64,000 nt of DNA, from assembly GCF_022869865.1 (NCBI RefSeq), contig NZ_CP094984.1, positions 372,001 to 436,000 of the forward strand, written 5' to 3'. Within the stretch, counting starts at the first letter, position 1. Every line of letters starts with the position of its first letter. The notes below the pieces were generated by a model, which was not told the origin of the DNA, did not search any database, and saw only the letters and a program-made list of their open reading frames with translations. This document shows, piece by piece, positions 48,583 to 58,951 of the stretch. The DNA comes from Arthrobacter zhangbolii. GTDB lineage: Bacteria; Actinomycetota; Actinomycetes; Actinomycetales; Micrococcaceae. The translations under genes and the position numbers were made by a program.

Positions 48583-50466
48583 ATGGGCGATGACGCGCGT
48601 CAGCTAGTTCTCGATGAGAGCGGCGAAAACGCTGCTAGCCAGCCGCTGGACAGCATAGACGGTGGGGCTGATGCCCCGACCACCCACCAGGCCCTCCTTG
48701 CGTGGGTGAAGGAAGTTGCCGAGCTGACGCAGCCTGACCGCGTGTATTGGGTCGATGGCTCCGAGGATGAAAACCGGATCCTGACCGATGAACTCGTGGA
48801 TGCCGGAACCCTGGTCCGGCTGAACCCGGAAACCTTCCCGAACTCCTTCGCTGCGTTCTCCGATCCGAAGGACGTGGCCCGCGTCGAGGAGCAGACCTTC
48901 ATCTGCTCGGAAAAGCGCGAAGACGCGGGGTTCACCAACAACTGGATGGACCCGGCCGAAATGCGTACCAAGCTGAACGGGCTTTTCGCCGGTTCCATGC
49001 GCGGACGCACCATGTACATTGTTCCCTTCGTGATGGGCCACCTCGAGGCCGAAGATCCGAAGTTCGGCGTCGAAATCACCGACAGCGCCTACGTGGTGGC
49101 CTCCATGCGCATCATGGCCCGGATCGGCACCGATGTGCTGCGGAAGATGGAAGAGCTGGATGCCTTCTTCGTGCCGGCGCTGCACTCCGTGGGCTACCCG
49201 CTGGCCGAGGGTGCCGAGGATGTTGCCTGGCCCTGCAGCGACGAGAAGTGGATTGTGCACTTCCCGGAGGACCGGTCCATCTGGTCCTACGGTTCCGGTT
49301 ACGGCGGCAATGCCCTGCTGGGCAAGAAATGCTACGCCCTGCGTATTGCCTCCATCATGGCCCGCGACGAGGGCTGGCTGGCTGAGCACATGCTCATCCT
49401 CAAGCTCACCAGCCCGGAGCAGAAGGACTACTACGTCTCCGCTGCCTTCCCCTCGGCCTGCGGCAAGACCAACCTGGCTCTCCTCGATCCCACGATCGAG
49501 GGCTGGAAGGTCGAAACCCTCGGCGACGACATCACCTGGATGCGGTTCGGCAAGGAAGGGGAACTGCGCGCAGTCAACCCGGAGGCGGGCCTGTTCGGCG
49601 TTGCCCCCGGCACCGGCTGGAGCACCAACCCCAACGCCATGCGCGCCATCGCCAAGGGCAACTCCATTTTCACCAACGTGGCTCTGACCGATGACGGCGG
49701 AGTCTGGTGGGAGGGCATGACGGACGAAGCGCCGGCGCACCTGACGGACTGGCTCGGCCAGGACTGGACCCCCGAGTCCGGCCGCCCGGCAGCGCACCCG
49801 AACTCGCGGTTCTGCACCCCGATTGACCAGATTGACATGCTGGCCGACGAGTACCATTCCCCGAACGGCGTCCCGGTCTCCGCGATCCTCTTCGGCGGCC
49901 GCCGCAAGACCACGGTCCCGCTGGTGACCGAGGCCCGTGACTGGGCCAGCGGCATCTTCATGGGTTCCACGCTGTCCTCCGAAACCACCGCGGCCGCTGC
50001 CGGCCAGGTGGGCGTGGTCCGCCGCGACCCCATGGCCATGCTGCCCTTTATGGGCTACGACGCCGGGGACTACCTGCGCCACTGGATCGAACTCAGCGGC
50101 AAGGCCAACCAGGAGACGCTGCCCAAGATCTTCCTGGTCAACTGGTTCCGCCGGACGGCTGACGGCGGATTTGCGTGGCCGGGCTTCGGCGACAACGCCC
50201 GGGTGCTCAAGTGGGTCATTGAACGCCTCGAAGGCAAGGCCGGCGCCGTGGAAACCCCCATCGGCTTTGTGCCGACCGGGGATTCCATTGACCTCACCGG
50301 CCTGGACATGACGCCCGAGGACGTGGAGCAGGCAGTGCGGGTTGATCCGCAGGAGTGGGCCACCGAACTGGACGGTATCGACGAGTGGTACGCCCGCTTC
50401 GGGTCCACCCTGCCGCAGGAGCTTCAGGACCGGCTGGCTGAGCTGAAGGAACGCTTCGCAGCCTGA
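48583..50466 (+). CDS. pckG: Phosphoenolpyruvate carboxykinase (GTP)
   Basis: A 627-residue GTP-dependent PEPCK, the first committed step of gluconeogenesis (oxaloacetate + GTP to PEP + CO2 + GDP). The kinase-type loop is [11 protein letters not shown] (hyper-reactive Cys and P-loop Lys), followed by the metal site G-D-D-I-T-W-M. Further upstream the [11 protein letters not shown] region matches substrate-binding residues. The C-terminal [10 protein letters not shown] and length match actinobacterial enzymes. The ATG follows GAAGGGAAG. Regulation is likely through the CRP-type site upstream. A strong terminator follows. Confidence 0.97.
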   Translation: MGDDARQLVLDESGENAASQPLDSIDGGADAPTTHQALLAWVKEVAELTQPDRVYWVDGSEDENRILTDELVDAGTLVRLNPETFPNSFAAFSDPKDVARVEEQTFICSEKREDAGFTNNWMDPAEMRTKLNGLFAGSMRGRTMYIVPFVMGHLEAEDPKFGVEITDSAYVVASMRIMARIGTDVLRKMEELDAFFVPALHSVGYPLAEGAEDVAWPCSDEKWIVHFPEDRSIWSYGSGYGGNALLGKKCYALRIASIMARDEGWLAEHMLILKLTSPEQKDYYVSAAFPSACGKTNLALLDPTIEGWKVETLGDDITWMRFGKEGELRAVNPEAGLFGVAPGTGWSTNPNAMRAIAKGNSIFTNVALTDDGGVWWEGMTDEAPAHLTDWLGQDWTPESGRPAAHPNSRFCTPIDQIDMLADEYHSPNGVPVSAILFGGRRKTTVPLVTEARDWASGIFMGSTLSSETTAAAAGQVGVVRRDPMAMLPFMGYDAGDYLRHWIELSGKANQETLPKIFLVNWFRRTADGGFAWPGFGDNARVLKWVIERLEGKAGAVETPIGFVPTGDSIDLTGLDMTPEDVEQAVRVDPQEWATELDGIDEWYARFGSTLPQELQDRLAELKERFAA

Positions 50467-50491
50467 GGCTGAACCTCACGGATAGAAGAAG

Positions 50492-50533
50492 AAAAAGGGT
50501 GGTCCCGCCGAATCCGGCGGGACCACCCTTTTT
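50492..50533 (+). terminator. Rho-independent terminator of pckG
   Basis: AAAAAGGGTGGTCCCGCCG (50492-50510) pairs perfectly with 50515-50533 over AATC. The right arm ends in a T run, giving a textbook intrinsic terminator for pckG; the A-rich left end also gives a T-run for the convergent gene on the minus strand. Confidence 0.9.
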
Positions 50534-50564
50534 GTTTTACTGCTGATTGTTTTACTGCTGAGGC

Positions 50565-51020
50565 TTAGGCTTCCTCTGCGGCCCAGACGATCGGTTCGCC
50601 GGCCTCCCAGATGGGCTCGTTGAAGGTCCACTCTTCCCCGTTGGAGGAGTAGGTCTGGATGGCGGAAATGCAGACGCCTTCGGAGTGTTCGGTCACCACG
50701 TGGATGGCGTCGGTGTTTTCCTCCGGCAGGTGGATGTCGGAGAAGACCGCCACTGCACGGTTCTCGCCCTTCTGCTCGGTAAGCACCGTGTAAATGTCAT
50801 CGATCATGGCGTCGGCGTCGAGGTCCTCGTCGCTTTCCTCCGGTGCAACAGCGATCATCCGCAGTTCGCCGTCGTTCTGCACCACGAGTGCGGCGGGCAG
50901 GAACGCGCCCTGCGCTTCCAGCTGCTCCTGGGCGACGCCCAGGGCCGTGCCGATCAGGGAGTTCAGATCCTCCTGGACCTGGGCGGAGGGTTCGCTGCCG
51001 TTCAGTTCTACATCTGTCAT
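50565..51020 (-). CDS. Acidic hypothetical protein downstream of phosphomannomutase
   Basis: A 151-residue, strongly acidic cytoplasmic protein without a recognised domain. It has a helical first part (about 10-40) and then a mixed alpha/beta region (A-L-V-V-Q-N-D-G-E-L, A-V-A-V-F-S-D-I-H-L-P). It starts three bases after the phosphomannomutase stop, so the two are certainly co-transcribed, which suggests a related role. Its end faces the pckG terminator. Confidence 0.75.
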   Translation of the reverse strand: MTDVELNGSEPSAQVQEDLNSLIGTALGVAQEQLEAQGAFLPAALVVQNDGELRMIAVAPEESDEDLDADAMIDDIYTVLTEQKGENRAVAVFSDIHLPEENTDAIHVVTEHSEGVCISAIQTYSSNGEEWTFNEPIWEAGEPIVWAAEEA

Positions 51021-51023
51021 GTT

Positions 51024-52430
51024 TTATTTCCTCACTAGTTCAAGTACGTGGTCGCGGACGCGCTCCATGGTGGGCAGGTCCTCTGCTTCAGCGTTCAGCC
51101 GCAGGAAGGGTTCTGTGTTCGAGGCGCGGAGGTTGAACCACCACGCGCCGTCGTCGGAAGTGAACGTCAGGCCGTCGAGCGCGTCAACCGTGACGCCGTC
51201 GCGCCCGTATTCGGCGCGGACGCGGTCCAGCGCAGCGGGGACGTCCTCGACCCGGGAGTTCACTTCGCCGGAGGAGAAGTACGGTTCGTATTCACGGGCC
51301 AGGTCCGAGAGGATGCGGTTCTGCTCGCCCAGGGCGGCCAGGACGTGCATGGCCGCCAGCATGCCGGTATCCGCGTTGTAGAAATCCCGGAAGTAGTAGT
51401 GCGCGGAGTGCTCGCCGCCGAAGACAGCTCCTTCGCTGGCCATGACGGCCTTGATGAAGGAGTGGCCCACCCGCGTGCGGACGGCGCGGCCGCCGTCGTG
51501 CTCCACCAGCTCGGGCACGGCACGGGAGGTGATCAGGTTGTGGATGATCACCGGGGTCTGCTCCCCGGCTGCCTTGGCACGGGCAATTTCGCGGCGGGCC
51601 ACCAGCGCGGTGACGGCGGACGGGCTCACCGGCTCGCCCTTTTCATCAATCACGAAGCAGCGGTCGGCGTCACCGTCGAACGCAAGGCCGATGTCGGCGC
51701 CGTGTTCGATGACGGCGGCCTGCAGGTCCCGCAGGTTTTCCGGCTCCAGCGGGTTGGCCGGGTGGTTCGGGAAGGACCCGTCCAGCTCAAAGTAGAGGGG
51801 AATGATGTCCAGCGGCAGGCCGGGAAGGATGCTGTCGCCAAGGACCGCCGGGGTGGTCATGCCGGCCATACCGTTGCCGGCGTCCACCACAACCTTCAGC
51901 GGGCGGATGCCGGAAAGGTCCACCAGGTTGCGCAGGTAGCCGGCGTAATCGGCGAGCACGTCGCGGACGGAGATCCGGCCGGGCTGAGCCACGGTGTCAA
52001 ACCCCGCGCCGTTCAGGTACTGCTCGGCGAGGGCCTGGATTTCCCGCAGGCCGGTCTCGGAAGAGATGGGCACGGCTCCGGCCTTGGCCATTTTGATGCC
52101 GTTGTACTGTGCCGGGTTGTGGCTGGCCGTGAACGTGACACCGGCAGCGTTGAGCACACCGCAGGCGTAGTACAGCTCGTCTGTGGAGATCAGGTCCAGC
52201 AGCAGCACATCGGCGCCGCGGGCGGTGGCCCCGCGGGCAAAGTCCCGGATGAACTCGGGCGAGGACGGACGCATGTCACCGCCTACCAGCACCGTCTGTC
52301 CGGCCAGGCCCTGCACGTCAACAAACGCGGCCCCTACGGCCTGGACGATCTGCGGGGTGATTGTCTCGCCCACGACGCCGCGGACGTCATAGGCCTTAAA
52401 GGACGCGGAGAGGTCGAATGCATTGTTCAC
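51024..52430 (-). CDS. manB: Phosphomannomutase/phosphoglucomutase
   Basis: A 468-residue alpha-D-phosphohexomutase that interconverts mannose-6-P and mannose-1-P (or the glucose pair), feeding GDP-mannose and cell-wall glycans. The phosphoserine loop is T-A-S-H-N-P-A-Q-Y-N-G, the magnesium site D-G-D-A-D-R-C, the sugar-binding loop G-E-H-S-A-H-Y-Y, and the C-terminal phosphate-binding R-A-S-N-T-E-P. All four domains are complete. The E-x-S-A-H form favours phosphomannomutase/phosphoglucomutase over phosphoglucosamine mutase. It is first in a two-gene operon with the acidic hypothetical protein. Confidence 0.93.
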   Translation of the reverse strand: MNNAFDLSASFKAYDVRGVVGETITPQIVQAVGAAFVDVQGLAGQTVLVGGDMRPSSPEFIRDFARGATARGADVLLLDLISTDELYYACGVLNAAGVTFTASHNPAQYNGIKMAKAGAVPISSETGLREIQALAEQYLNGAGFDTVAQPGRISVRDVLADYAGYLRNLVDLSGIRPLKVVVDAGNGMAGMTTPAVLGDSILPGLPLDIIPLYFELDGSFPNHPANPLEPENLRDLQAAVIEHGADIGLAFDGDADRCFVIDEKGEPVSPSAVTALVARREIARAKAAGEQTPVIIHNLITSRAVPELVEHDGGRAVRTRVGHSFIKAVMASEGAVFGGEHSAHYYFRDFYNADTGMLAAMHVLAALGEQNRILSDLAREYEPYFSSGEVNSRVEDVPAALDRVRAEYGRDGVTVDALDGLTFTSDDGAWWFNLRASNTEPFLRLNAEAEDLPTMERVRDHVLELVRK

Positions 52431-52525
52431 GTGGGCCAGTCTATAGGGCCGCCTGCGGCGCGGAACTTGTGCACACCGGAAATCCGGCGCAGGAAACAGT
52501 CAGAGGAGGCTGGGATAGTGGAGGT

Positions 52526-54688
52526 ATGGAACGCACGGATATAGACGCCCCCTCTGACGCCCCTTCTGACGGCGCGGCCCGGAACCCCGCCCTGCATGCT
52601 GAAGCCGTGCAGCTGCTGCGGGCCTTGGTGGGCAACGATTCGGCGCAGTTCCACCAGGATCAGTTTGAGGCCATTGAGGCGCTGGTCTCCGGCGGACGGC
52701 GTGCCCTGGTGGTCCAGCGCACCGGCTGGGGAAAGTCCGCCGTGTACTTCGTCGCCAGCCTGCTGCTGCGGGCCCGCGGTGCCGGACCCACACTGATTGT
52801 CTCCCCGCTGCTGGCCCTGATGCGGGACCAGGTGGCCGCCGCCGGGCGTGCCGGGGTCCGGGCGGAGGCCATCAACTCCGCCAACCAGCTGGAATGGCAG
52901 GAGATCTCCGCCAAGCTGGAAGCCGATGAGGTGGATGTGCTGCTGGTCTCCCCGGAGCGGCTGAACAACCCGGGATTCCGGGAACAGCACCTGCCCGAAC
53001 TGATCCGCCGCTCCGGGCTGCTGGTGATTGATGAAGCGCACTGCATTTCCGACTGGGGCCACGATTTCCGCCCGGATTACCGCCGGATCCGGAACCTGAT
53101 TGAACAGCTGCCCGCCACCGTGCCGGTACTGGCCACCACGGCAACCGCCAACAGCCGTGTGGTGAAGGACATAGAGGACCAGCTGGCCGCCGGCGGGGAA
53201 GACGTCTTCACCATCCGCGGTCCGCTGGCACGGAAGTCACTGCGGCTGGGAGTGCTGCGGCTGCCCAATCCTCGGGACCGGCTGGCCTGGCTGCTGACCC
53301 ACCTGGAGGAGCTGCCAGGCAGCGGCATCATCTACGCCCTGACCGTATCCGGCGCTGAAGACACGGCCCGGCTGCTGCAGAAGGCCGGGCATCCGGTACT
53401 CGCGTACACCGGGCGCACCGATCCGGCGGACCGGGAGGAAGCCGAAGCGGCACTGAAGGAGAACCGGGTCAAGGCACTGGTGGCCACCAGTGCGCTGGGC
53501 ATGGGTTTCGACAAACCGGACCTGGGCTTCGTGATCCATCTGGGTGCACCCTCCTCCCCGGTGGCGTACTACCAGCAGGTGGGACGCGCCGGCCGCGGCA
53601 CTCCCAATGCCGACGTCCTGCTGCTGCCCGGTGCCGAGGACCGGGACATCTGGCAGTACTTCGCCACCTCCTCCATGCCCGCCGAAGGCCCGGCCAACGC
53701 GGTGCTCGCGGAACTGGCCGACGGTGCGGTGCTGTCCACCGGAGCCCTGGAAACCCGGGTCAACCTCAAGCGCTCGCCGCTGGAACTGCTGCTGAAGGTG
53801 CTGTCCGTGGACGGCGCCGTGGAAAAGGTGACCGGCGGCTGGCGGGGCACCGGGAAGCCGTGGCACTACGACCGCGAACGCTACGAGCGGATTGCCGCAG
53901 CCCGGGTGAAGGAACAGCAGGCAATGCTGGATTACGAGAGCACCTCCGGCTGCCGGATGCAGTTCCTCTCCCTGCAGCTCGATGATCCCGCTGCGGCGCC
54001 GTGCGGACGGTGCGACAACTGTGCCGGACGCTGGTTTGCCTCCGATGTTGCCGAGGAGGCGGCGGACAACGCCGGACAGGCACTGAACAAGGTGGGTGTG
54101 GATGTGGACCCGCGGGGTATGTACCCCTCGGGCATGGACCGGCTGGGCGTGCCGGTGAAGGGCAAAATCAAGCCGGCCCAGGCGGTCTCCTCCGGGCGTG
54201 CGCTGGCCCGGCTCACCGATCTGGGCTGGGGCGGCCGGCTGCGGGAGATCTTCGCCCCCGGCGCCGGGGACGCTCCGGCGGATGCCGCGCTGATCAACGG
54301 CTGCGTCCAGGTGCTGGCGCAGTGGGGCTGGGAGCAGCGCCCGGTGGCGATTGTGTCCGTCCCGTCCCGGTCTCATCCGCAGCTGGTGGATTCGCTGGCA
54401 CGCGGGCTGTCCGAGTTGGGCCGGATTCCGTATCTGGGCGCCCTGCTGGCCCCGCACGGCGGGCCTACCGGCGGCCCGGGCGGCAACAGCGCCTTCCGGC
54501 TCGCGTCGGTCTGGGACCAGTTCGCCGTCCCGCCCGAGGGCGCTGCCTGGTTCGCTGCCAACCCGGGTCCGGTGCTGCTGGTGGACGATTTCGCGGACAG
54601 CCGCTGGACCCTGACCGAAGCAGGCCGGGTGCTGCGCGAGGCCGGTGCCGAGTCGGTGCTGCCCTTTGTCCTGGCGCTGAAGGCCTGA
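52526..54688 (+). CDS. RecQ-like helicase with C-terminal phosphoribosyltransferase-like domain
   Basis: A 720-residue superfamily 2 helicase. Walker A is R-T-G-W-G-K-S (about 64), the DEAH box is V-I-D-E-A-H-C, motif VI is Q-Q-V-G-R-A-G-R-G, and the RecQ zinc motif is C-G-R-C-D-N-C. The RecQ HRDC domain is absent. The C-terminal 110 residues form a phosphoribosyltransferase-like domain with the PRPP-type loop V-L-L-V-D-D-F-A-D-S-R-W-T. RecQ fused to such a domain is known in actinobacteria but its function is not. The ATG at 52526 follows a GGAGGT about ten bases upstream; the longer frame to 52418 overlaps manB's promoter. Confidence 0.9.
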   Translation: MERTDIDAPSDAPSDGAARNPALHAEAVQLLRALVGNDSAQFHQDQFEAIEALVSGGRRALVVQRTGWGKSAVYFVASLLLRARGAGPTLIVSPLLALMRDQVAAAGRAGVRAEAINSANQLEWQEISAKLEADEVDVLLVSPERLNNPGFREQHLPELIRRSGLLVIDEAHCISDWGHDFRPDYRRIRNLIEQLPATVPVLATTATANSRVVKDIEDQLAAGGEDVFTIRGPLARKSLRLGVLRLPNPRDRLAWLLTHLEELPGSGIIYALTVSGAEDTARLLQKAGHPVLAYTGRTDPADREEAEAALKENRVKALVATSALGMGFDKPDLGFVIHLGAPSSPVAYYQQVGRAGRGTPNADVLLLPGAEDRDIWQYFATSSMPAEGPANAVLAELADGAVLSTGALETRVNLKRSPLELLLKVLSVDGAVEKVTGGWRGTGKPWHYDRERYERIAAARVKEQQAMLDYESTSGCRMQFLSLQLDDPAAAPCGRCDNCAGRWFASDVAEEAADNAGQALNKVGVDVDPRGMYPSGMDRLGVPVKGKIKPAQAVSSGRALARLTDLGWGGRLREIFAPGAGDAPADAALINGCVQVLAQWGWEQRPVAIVSVPSRSHPQLVDSLARGLSELGRIPYLGALLAPHGGPTGGPGGNSAFRLASVWDQFAVPPEGAAWFAANPGPVLLVDDFADSRWTLTEAGRVLREAGAESVLPFVLALKA

Positions 54689-54697
54689 CCGGCAGCC

Positions 54698-55708
<1,011 letters not shown>

Positions 55709-55785
55709 CTAGATTTCCCGACACCGGGACCCGACCCACGGACTAGGGCATCCCGGCAGGACGAGGGAACACACGGGGGAGAACC

Positions 55786-56367
55786 ATGGGCACCCAAACG
55801 GCAGCGCCCACACCGGGCACGGATGCGGCGCATTCCGCCGACCGCCGGGCGGCCCTGTGGCTGTACGCTGCCACAGGCACGGCGGCAGCGCTCGGGATCG
55901 TGTGGCAGCTGGCGGGAGCCGGCGGGCTGCCGTTTGTTCCGCAGAACCAGGCCGGTTCCCTGCTGGTGGCCTTCGGCGCCGGAATCCTGGCGGCGGCCCT
56001 GCTGCTGGCCGCCTGGTTCCTCACTGCACGCGCGGAGGAACGTCTGGGAATCCGGCAGCAGCGCGGAGCCCTGGCGGCACTGGCCGGGCTGGGCGTCTTC
56101 TGTATTCCGTTTACTCCCGCGCTGGTCTTCAGCCCGGTTCCCGGTCTTGCGCTGATTCTGCTCTCGGTGCGGACCCGGGACCTCCGCACCGCTGCCATGG
56201 GTGGAACGGCACTGGCGGCGGCCCTGGTGCTGGCTTTTTTCCCGGCCCTGCCCTTCGCGGCGCCGATCCTGGCTCTGGTTGCCGCAGCCGCGTTCGCCGT
56301 CGTTGTGCAGGCAGGCTCCCGCCACGGCCGGGGCGGCGCCGGTTACTCCCCGCGGAAAACCGGCTGA
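55786..56367 (+). CDS. Hypothetical integral membrane protein
   Basis: A 193-residue protein with about five hydrophobic helices (roughly 22-42, 52-75, 92-112, 113-133 and 144-178). A short cytoplasmic head and a basic end (R-H-G-R-G-G-A-G-Y) suggest the C-terminus is inside. No known family. The start ATG follows GGGGGAGAACC. It overlaps the convergent enoyl-CoA hydratase gene by 25 bases at their 3' ends. Confidence 0.75.
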   Translation: MGTQTAAPTPGTDAAHSADRRAALWLYAATGTAAALGIVWQLAGAGGLPFVPQNQAGSLLVAFGAGILAAALLLAAWFLTARAEERLGIRQQRGALAALAGLGVFCIPFTPALVFSPVPGLALILLSVRTRDLRTAAMGGTALAAALVLAFFPALPFAAPILALVAAAAFAVVVQAGSRHGRGGAGYSPRKTG

Positions 56368-57179
56368 CGCCGCTCGGCGAACGCGGCGGTCGCCTCACCG
56401 AAGTCGTGGCTGGCCAGGAACGCCGAGTTCCAGACCTGCACATAATCCAGCCCGTCCTGCACGGAGTTCTGCGTCCGCCGGTTCATCACCTGCTTGACGC
56501 CCTGCACCACCAGCGGCGGGTTCGCTGCCACCTGGGCGGCCAGCTCACGGCCCCGGGCGACGACGTCGTCAGCCACTTCGGTGACCAGGCCCAGTTCACG
56601 GGCGCGGGCGGCGTCGAAGTCTTCGCCTGTCAGGGCCAGCTGCCGGGTGGCACCCTCACCGATGATGGCCGGCAGGCGCTGCAGCGAGCCGAGATCGGCC
56701 ACGATGGCCACCTTCACTTCGCGGACGCTGAACCGTGTGGCAGGGGAGGAGATACGGATGTCCGCCGCGGCGATCACATCAATGGCCCCGCCGATGCACC
56801 AGCCGTCCACGGCGGCAATCACGGGTTTGGCGCAGCGGGCCAGCGAACTGACGGCGTCCTGCAATGCGCGGATCTGCCGGCGGAAACCCTCACGCAACCT
56901 GGCGTCCATCCCGCCGGCACCCAGCAGCGGAGCGAAGACGGGAGCCATGGCCGGCAGGTCCAGGCCGTAGCTGAAGTTCCCACCGGACCCGTACAGCAGG
57001 ACGGACCGGACATCGTCATTGGTGCTCAGGGCATCAAAGACCTCGGGCAGCTCGGTCCAGAAATCCGGGCCCATGGCGTTGCCCTTGGACGGGCCAATCA
57101 GCTGGACCTCGGCTACGCCGGCATGAATTTCGACACGGAGGGACCGCAGTCCCGGCAAAGTGGTGGCGCTGGAAGTCAT
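56343..57179 (-). CDS. Enoyl-CoA hydratase/isomerase (crotonase) family protein
   Basis: A 278-residue crotonase-fold protein, acting on acyl-CoA thioesters. The oxyanion-hole segment around residue 65-72 (G-S-G-G-N-F-S-Y-G-L-D-L) and the second one in V-I-A-A-V-D-G-W-C-I-G-G-A-I-D (about 110) are present, and the A-D-I-R-I-S-S motif follows. The catalytic acid position of hydratases is an Asp or Glu; here D-L-G-S-L-Q-R-L-P is seen, as in several isomerases or dienoyl-CoA isomerases, so the precise reaction cannot be fixed. The C-terminus (E-R-R-Q-P-V-F) is typical. It overlaps the membrane-protein gene by 25 bases tail-to-tail. Confidence 0.88.
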   Translation of the reverse strand: MTSSATTLPGLRSLRVEIHAGVAEVQLIGPSKGNAMGPDFWTELPEVFDALSTNDDVRSVLLYGSGGNFSYGLDLPAMAPVFAPLLGAGGMDARLREGFRRQIRALQDAVSSLARCAKPVIAAVDGWCIGGAIDVIAAADIRISSPATRFSVREVKVAIVADLGSLQRLPAIIGEGATRQLALTGEDFDAARARELGLVTEVADDVVARGRELAAQVAANPPLVVQGVKQVMNRRTQNSVQDGLDYVQVWNSAFLASHDFGEATAAFAERRQPVFRGE

Positions 57180-57267
57180 GGCATCTCCGTTGATTGGCCG
57201 TGCATGTGTCGAACGTCAATATACCGGCCGTTTTAGGGCCCGGAGAAAGCGAAGCTAGGATCAAGGT

Positions 57268-57813
57268 ATGGAGCTTGCGGTTATCATCCTCTTCGTCCTA
57301 TCCATCGCTGTTGTGAGCGCGCTCGTGGGCAGGTTCGAGAAGCGCCGCGCCGCCGCGGCCAAGGACCGTCCGGCCTCGGCGCCGCGCTCCACCGAGGGGC
57401 AGCCGGCCAGGCCTGCCCGCCCGTCGCGCCCGCGTCCCGCACCCGGGGAGACCGGCACCTCGCCGCAGGCTGCCAAGGACGCGGCCGCCCTGCTTAGCGC
57501 GGACCAGCACAGGCAGATCTATGCAGCACTGGGCCAGGGCCAGCCGGTCAAGGCACTGAAGCTTTACGCCATGTTTACCGGCGCCGGTATCCGCGCCTCG
57601 GGTGCCGCCATCCAGAACATGGCCGCACACCCGCAGCCGTACGTGCGCCCCATCCCGGACCCCGCACCCGAATCCGGGAGCGATGCCGCCCCCGCAAAGG
57701 GTGCTGCGACACCGGACGCCGCCGCGAAGGCAGGCAAGGCCGATCCGGTGGAGGAAGAGGAAATCAGCAAATGGGCGCAGCAGCTGCGGCCCGAGGATTT
57801 CCTGAAGCCCTGA
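57268..57813 (+). CDS. Hypothetical protein with N-terminal membrane anchor
   Basis: A 181-residue protein. The first 17 residues form a hydrophobic segment (L-A-V-I-I-L-F-V-L-S-I-A-V-V), followed by a basic, Pro/Arg-rich linker to about 70. Residues 72-120 (A-D-Q-H-R-Q-I-Y-A-A-L-G-Q-G-Q-P-V-K-A-L-K-L-Y) resemble the ribosomal L7/L12 C-terminal fold in pattern, but the match is weak. The tail is acidic. No defined function. A 19-bp hairpin follows the gene. Confidence 0.7.
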   Translation: MELAVIILFVLSIAVVSALVGRFEKRRAAAAKDRPASAPRSTEGQPARPARPSRPRPAPGETGTSPQAAKDAAALLSADQHRQIYAALGQGQPVKALKLYAMFTGAGIRASGAAIQNMAAHPQPYVRPIPDPAPESGSDAAPAKGAATPDAAAKAGKADPVEEEEISKWAQQLRPEDFLKP

Positions 57814-57830
57814 CGGCTCTACGAACCTGA

Positions 57831-57872
57831 AACAGCAACGCCGGACCGGCAGCCCGGTCCGGCGTTGCTGTT
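57831..57872. terminator. 19-bp perfect hairpin terminator
   Basis: AACAGCAACGCCGGACCGG (57831-57849) pairs perfectly with 57854-57872 around CAGC. It lies between two convergent genes and is probably bidirectional. The flanks have CTTC and no long T run. Confidence 0.8.
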
Positions 57873-57899
57873 CTTCGGGGCTCTCCCTGCGTCGGGAGC

Positions 57900-58940
57900 T
57901 TAGCGTCCGGTGCGTCCGCCGCCGAGCAGGCGCTCGCGCTGGTTCAGCCCGTCGGGGCCATAGGGATAGTTCCCTACCTGCGGCATGCTCAGCTCGGTGA
58001 GCCTCCCGGTCTCCTCCTGAGTGAGCGTGAGGAACGCTGCGCCCAGATTGTCTGCCAGCTGGTCGGTGGTCCGTGCACCGAGAATCACCGAAGTCACTCC
58101 CGGGCGTCCGGCCAGCCAGGCCAGGGCCACCTGTGCCACGGTTGCCCCGTGGGCGTGTGCAACGGTGCGCAGCTCGTCCAGGATCCGCCAGGTCCGTTCG
58201 TTGTGGCTGCGCAGGTCCCAGCCCTGGAACTGGCGGGTGGGGTTATCTCCCACGCGGGTGTTTCCCGCAGGCACGGTCTCCCGGTCATACTTGCCGGTGA
58301 GCCAGCCGCCGGCCAGCGGGGACCAGGGCAGCAGGCCCAGGCCGGCATCGAGTGCCGCCGGAACAATTTCCGATTCGATTTCACGTTCCAGCAGGTTGTA
58401 CTGCGGCTGCAGGGTCACCGGCAGCGCCCAGCCGTGTTCGCGGGCCACATACACGGCCTTGGTCAGCTGCCAGCCGGTGAAATTGGAGAGACCGTAGTAG
58501 CTGATCTTGCCTGCGGTGATGGCGTCATTGAGGAAGCCCAGGCTTTCCTCCAGCGGAGTGTACGGATCCCAGGAGTGCAGCTGGTACAGGTCCACGTGGT
58601 CCACGCCCAGCCGGGTGAGGGAGTCATCCAGGGCGCGGCGCAGGTGCCGGCGGGAGGTGCCCAGGTCATTGGCGCCCGAGCCCATGGGGAAACGGCCTTT
58701 GGTGGCCAGCACGACGTCGGCGGCGGCGTCGGGATTGGCGTGCAGCCAGCGGCCGATGATTTCCTCCGATGCACCGGCGGTGTAGACATCCGCGGTGTCG
58801 ATGAAGTTGCCGCCGGCGGCCACGTAGTCATTGAGCAGGGCGTGCGAGACGCGCTCGTCGGACTCGTTGCCGAAGGTCATGGTGCCGAGGGCATAGTTGC
58901 TCACCGCAGTGCCGCTGCGGCCCAGTAGTCGCATTTCCAT
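57900..58940 (-). CDS. Aldo/keto reductase
   Basis: A 346-residue NADPH-dependent oxidoreductase with the (alpha/beta)8 fold. The catalytic tetrad is visible: Asp in D-T-A-D-V-Y-T (with the catalytic Tyr) at about 50-56, Lys in V-L-A-T-K-G near 84, and His in Q-L-H-S-W near 128. The NADPH site near the C-terminus is S-V-I-L-G-A-R-T-T-D-Q-L. This resembles the YajO/IolS-type class. Substrate unknown. ATG 58940 follows AAGGAAG. It starts 11 bases after the acetyltransferase stop, suggesting co-transcription. Confidence 0.93.
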   Translation of the reverse strand: MEMRLLGRSGTAVSNYALGTMTFGNESDERVSHALLNDYVAAGGNFIDTADVYTAGASEEIIGRWLHANPDAAADVVLATKGRFPMGSGANDLGTSRRHLRRALDDSLTRLGVDHVDLYQLHSWDPYTPLEESLGFLNDAITAGKISYYGLSNFTGWQLTKAVYVAREHGWALPVTLQPQYNLLEREIESEIVPAALDAGLGLLPWSPLAGGWLTGKYDRETVPAGNTRVGDNPTRQFQGWDLRSHNERTWRILDELRTVAHAHGATVAQVALAWLAGRPGVTSVILGARTTDQLADNLGAAFLTLTQEETGRLTELSMPQVGNYPYGPDGLNQRERLLGGGRTGR

Positions 58941-58951
58941 GGGGGCTTCCT

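Noticed and set aside
48604-50082. A 492-codon minus-strand frame across pckG.
   Set aside because: No start signal and no domain; pckG has all PEPCK motifs on the other strand.
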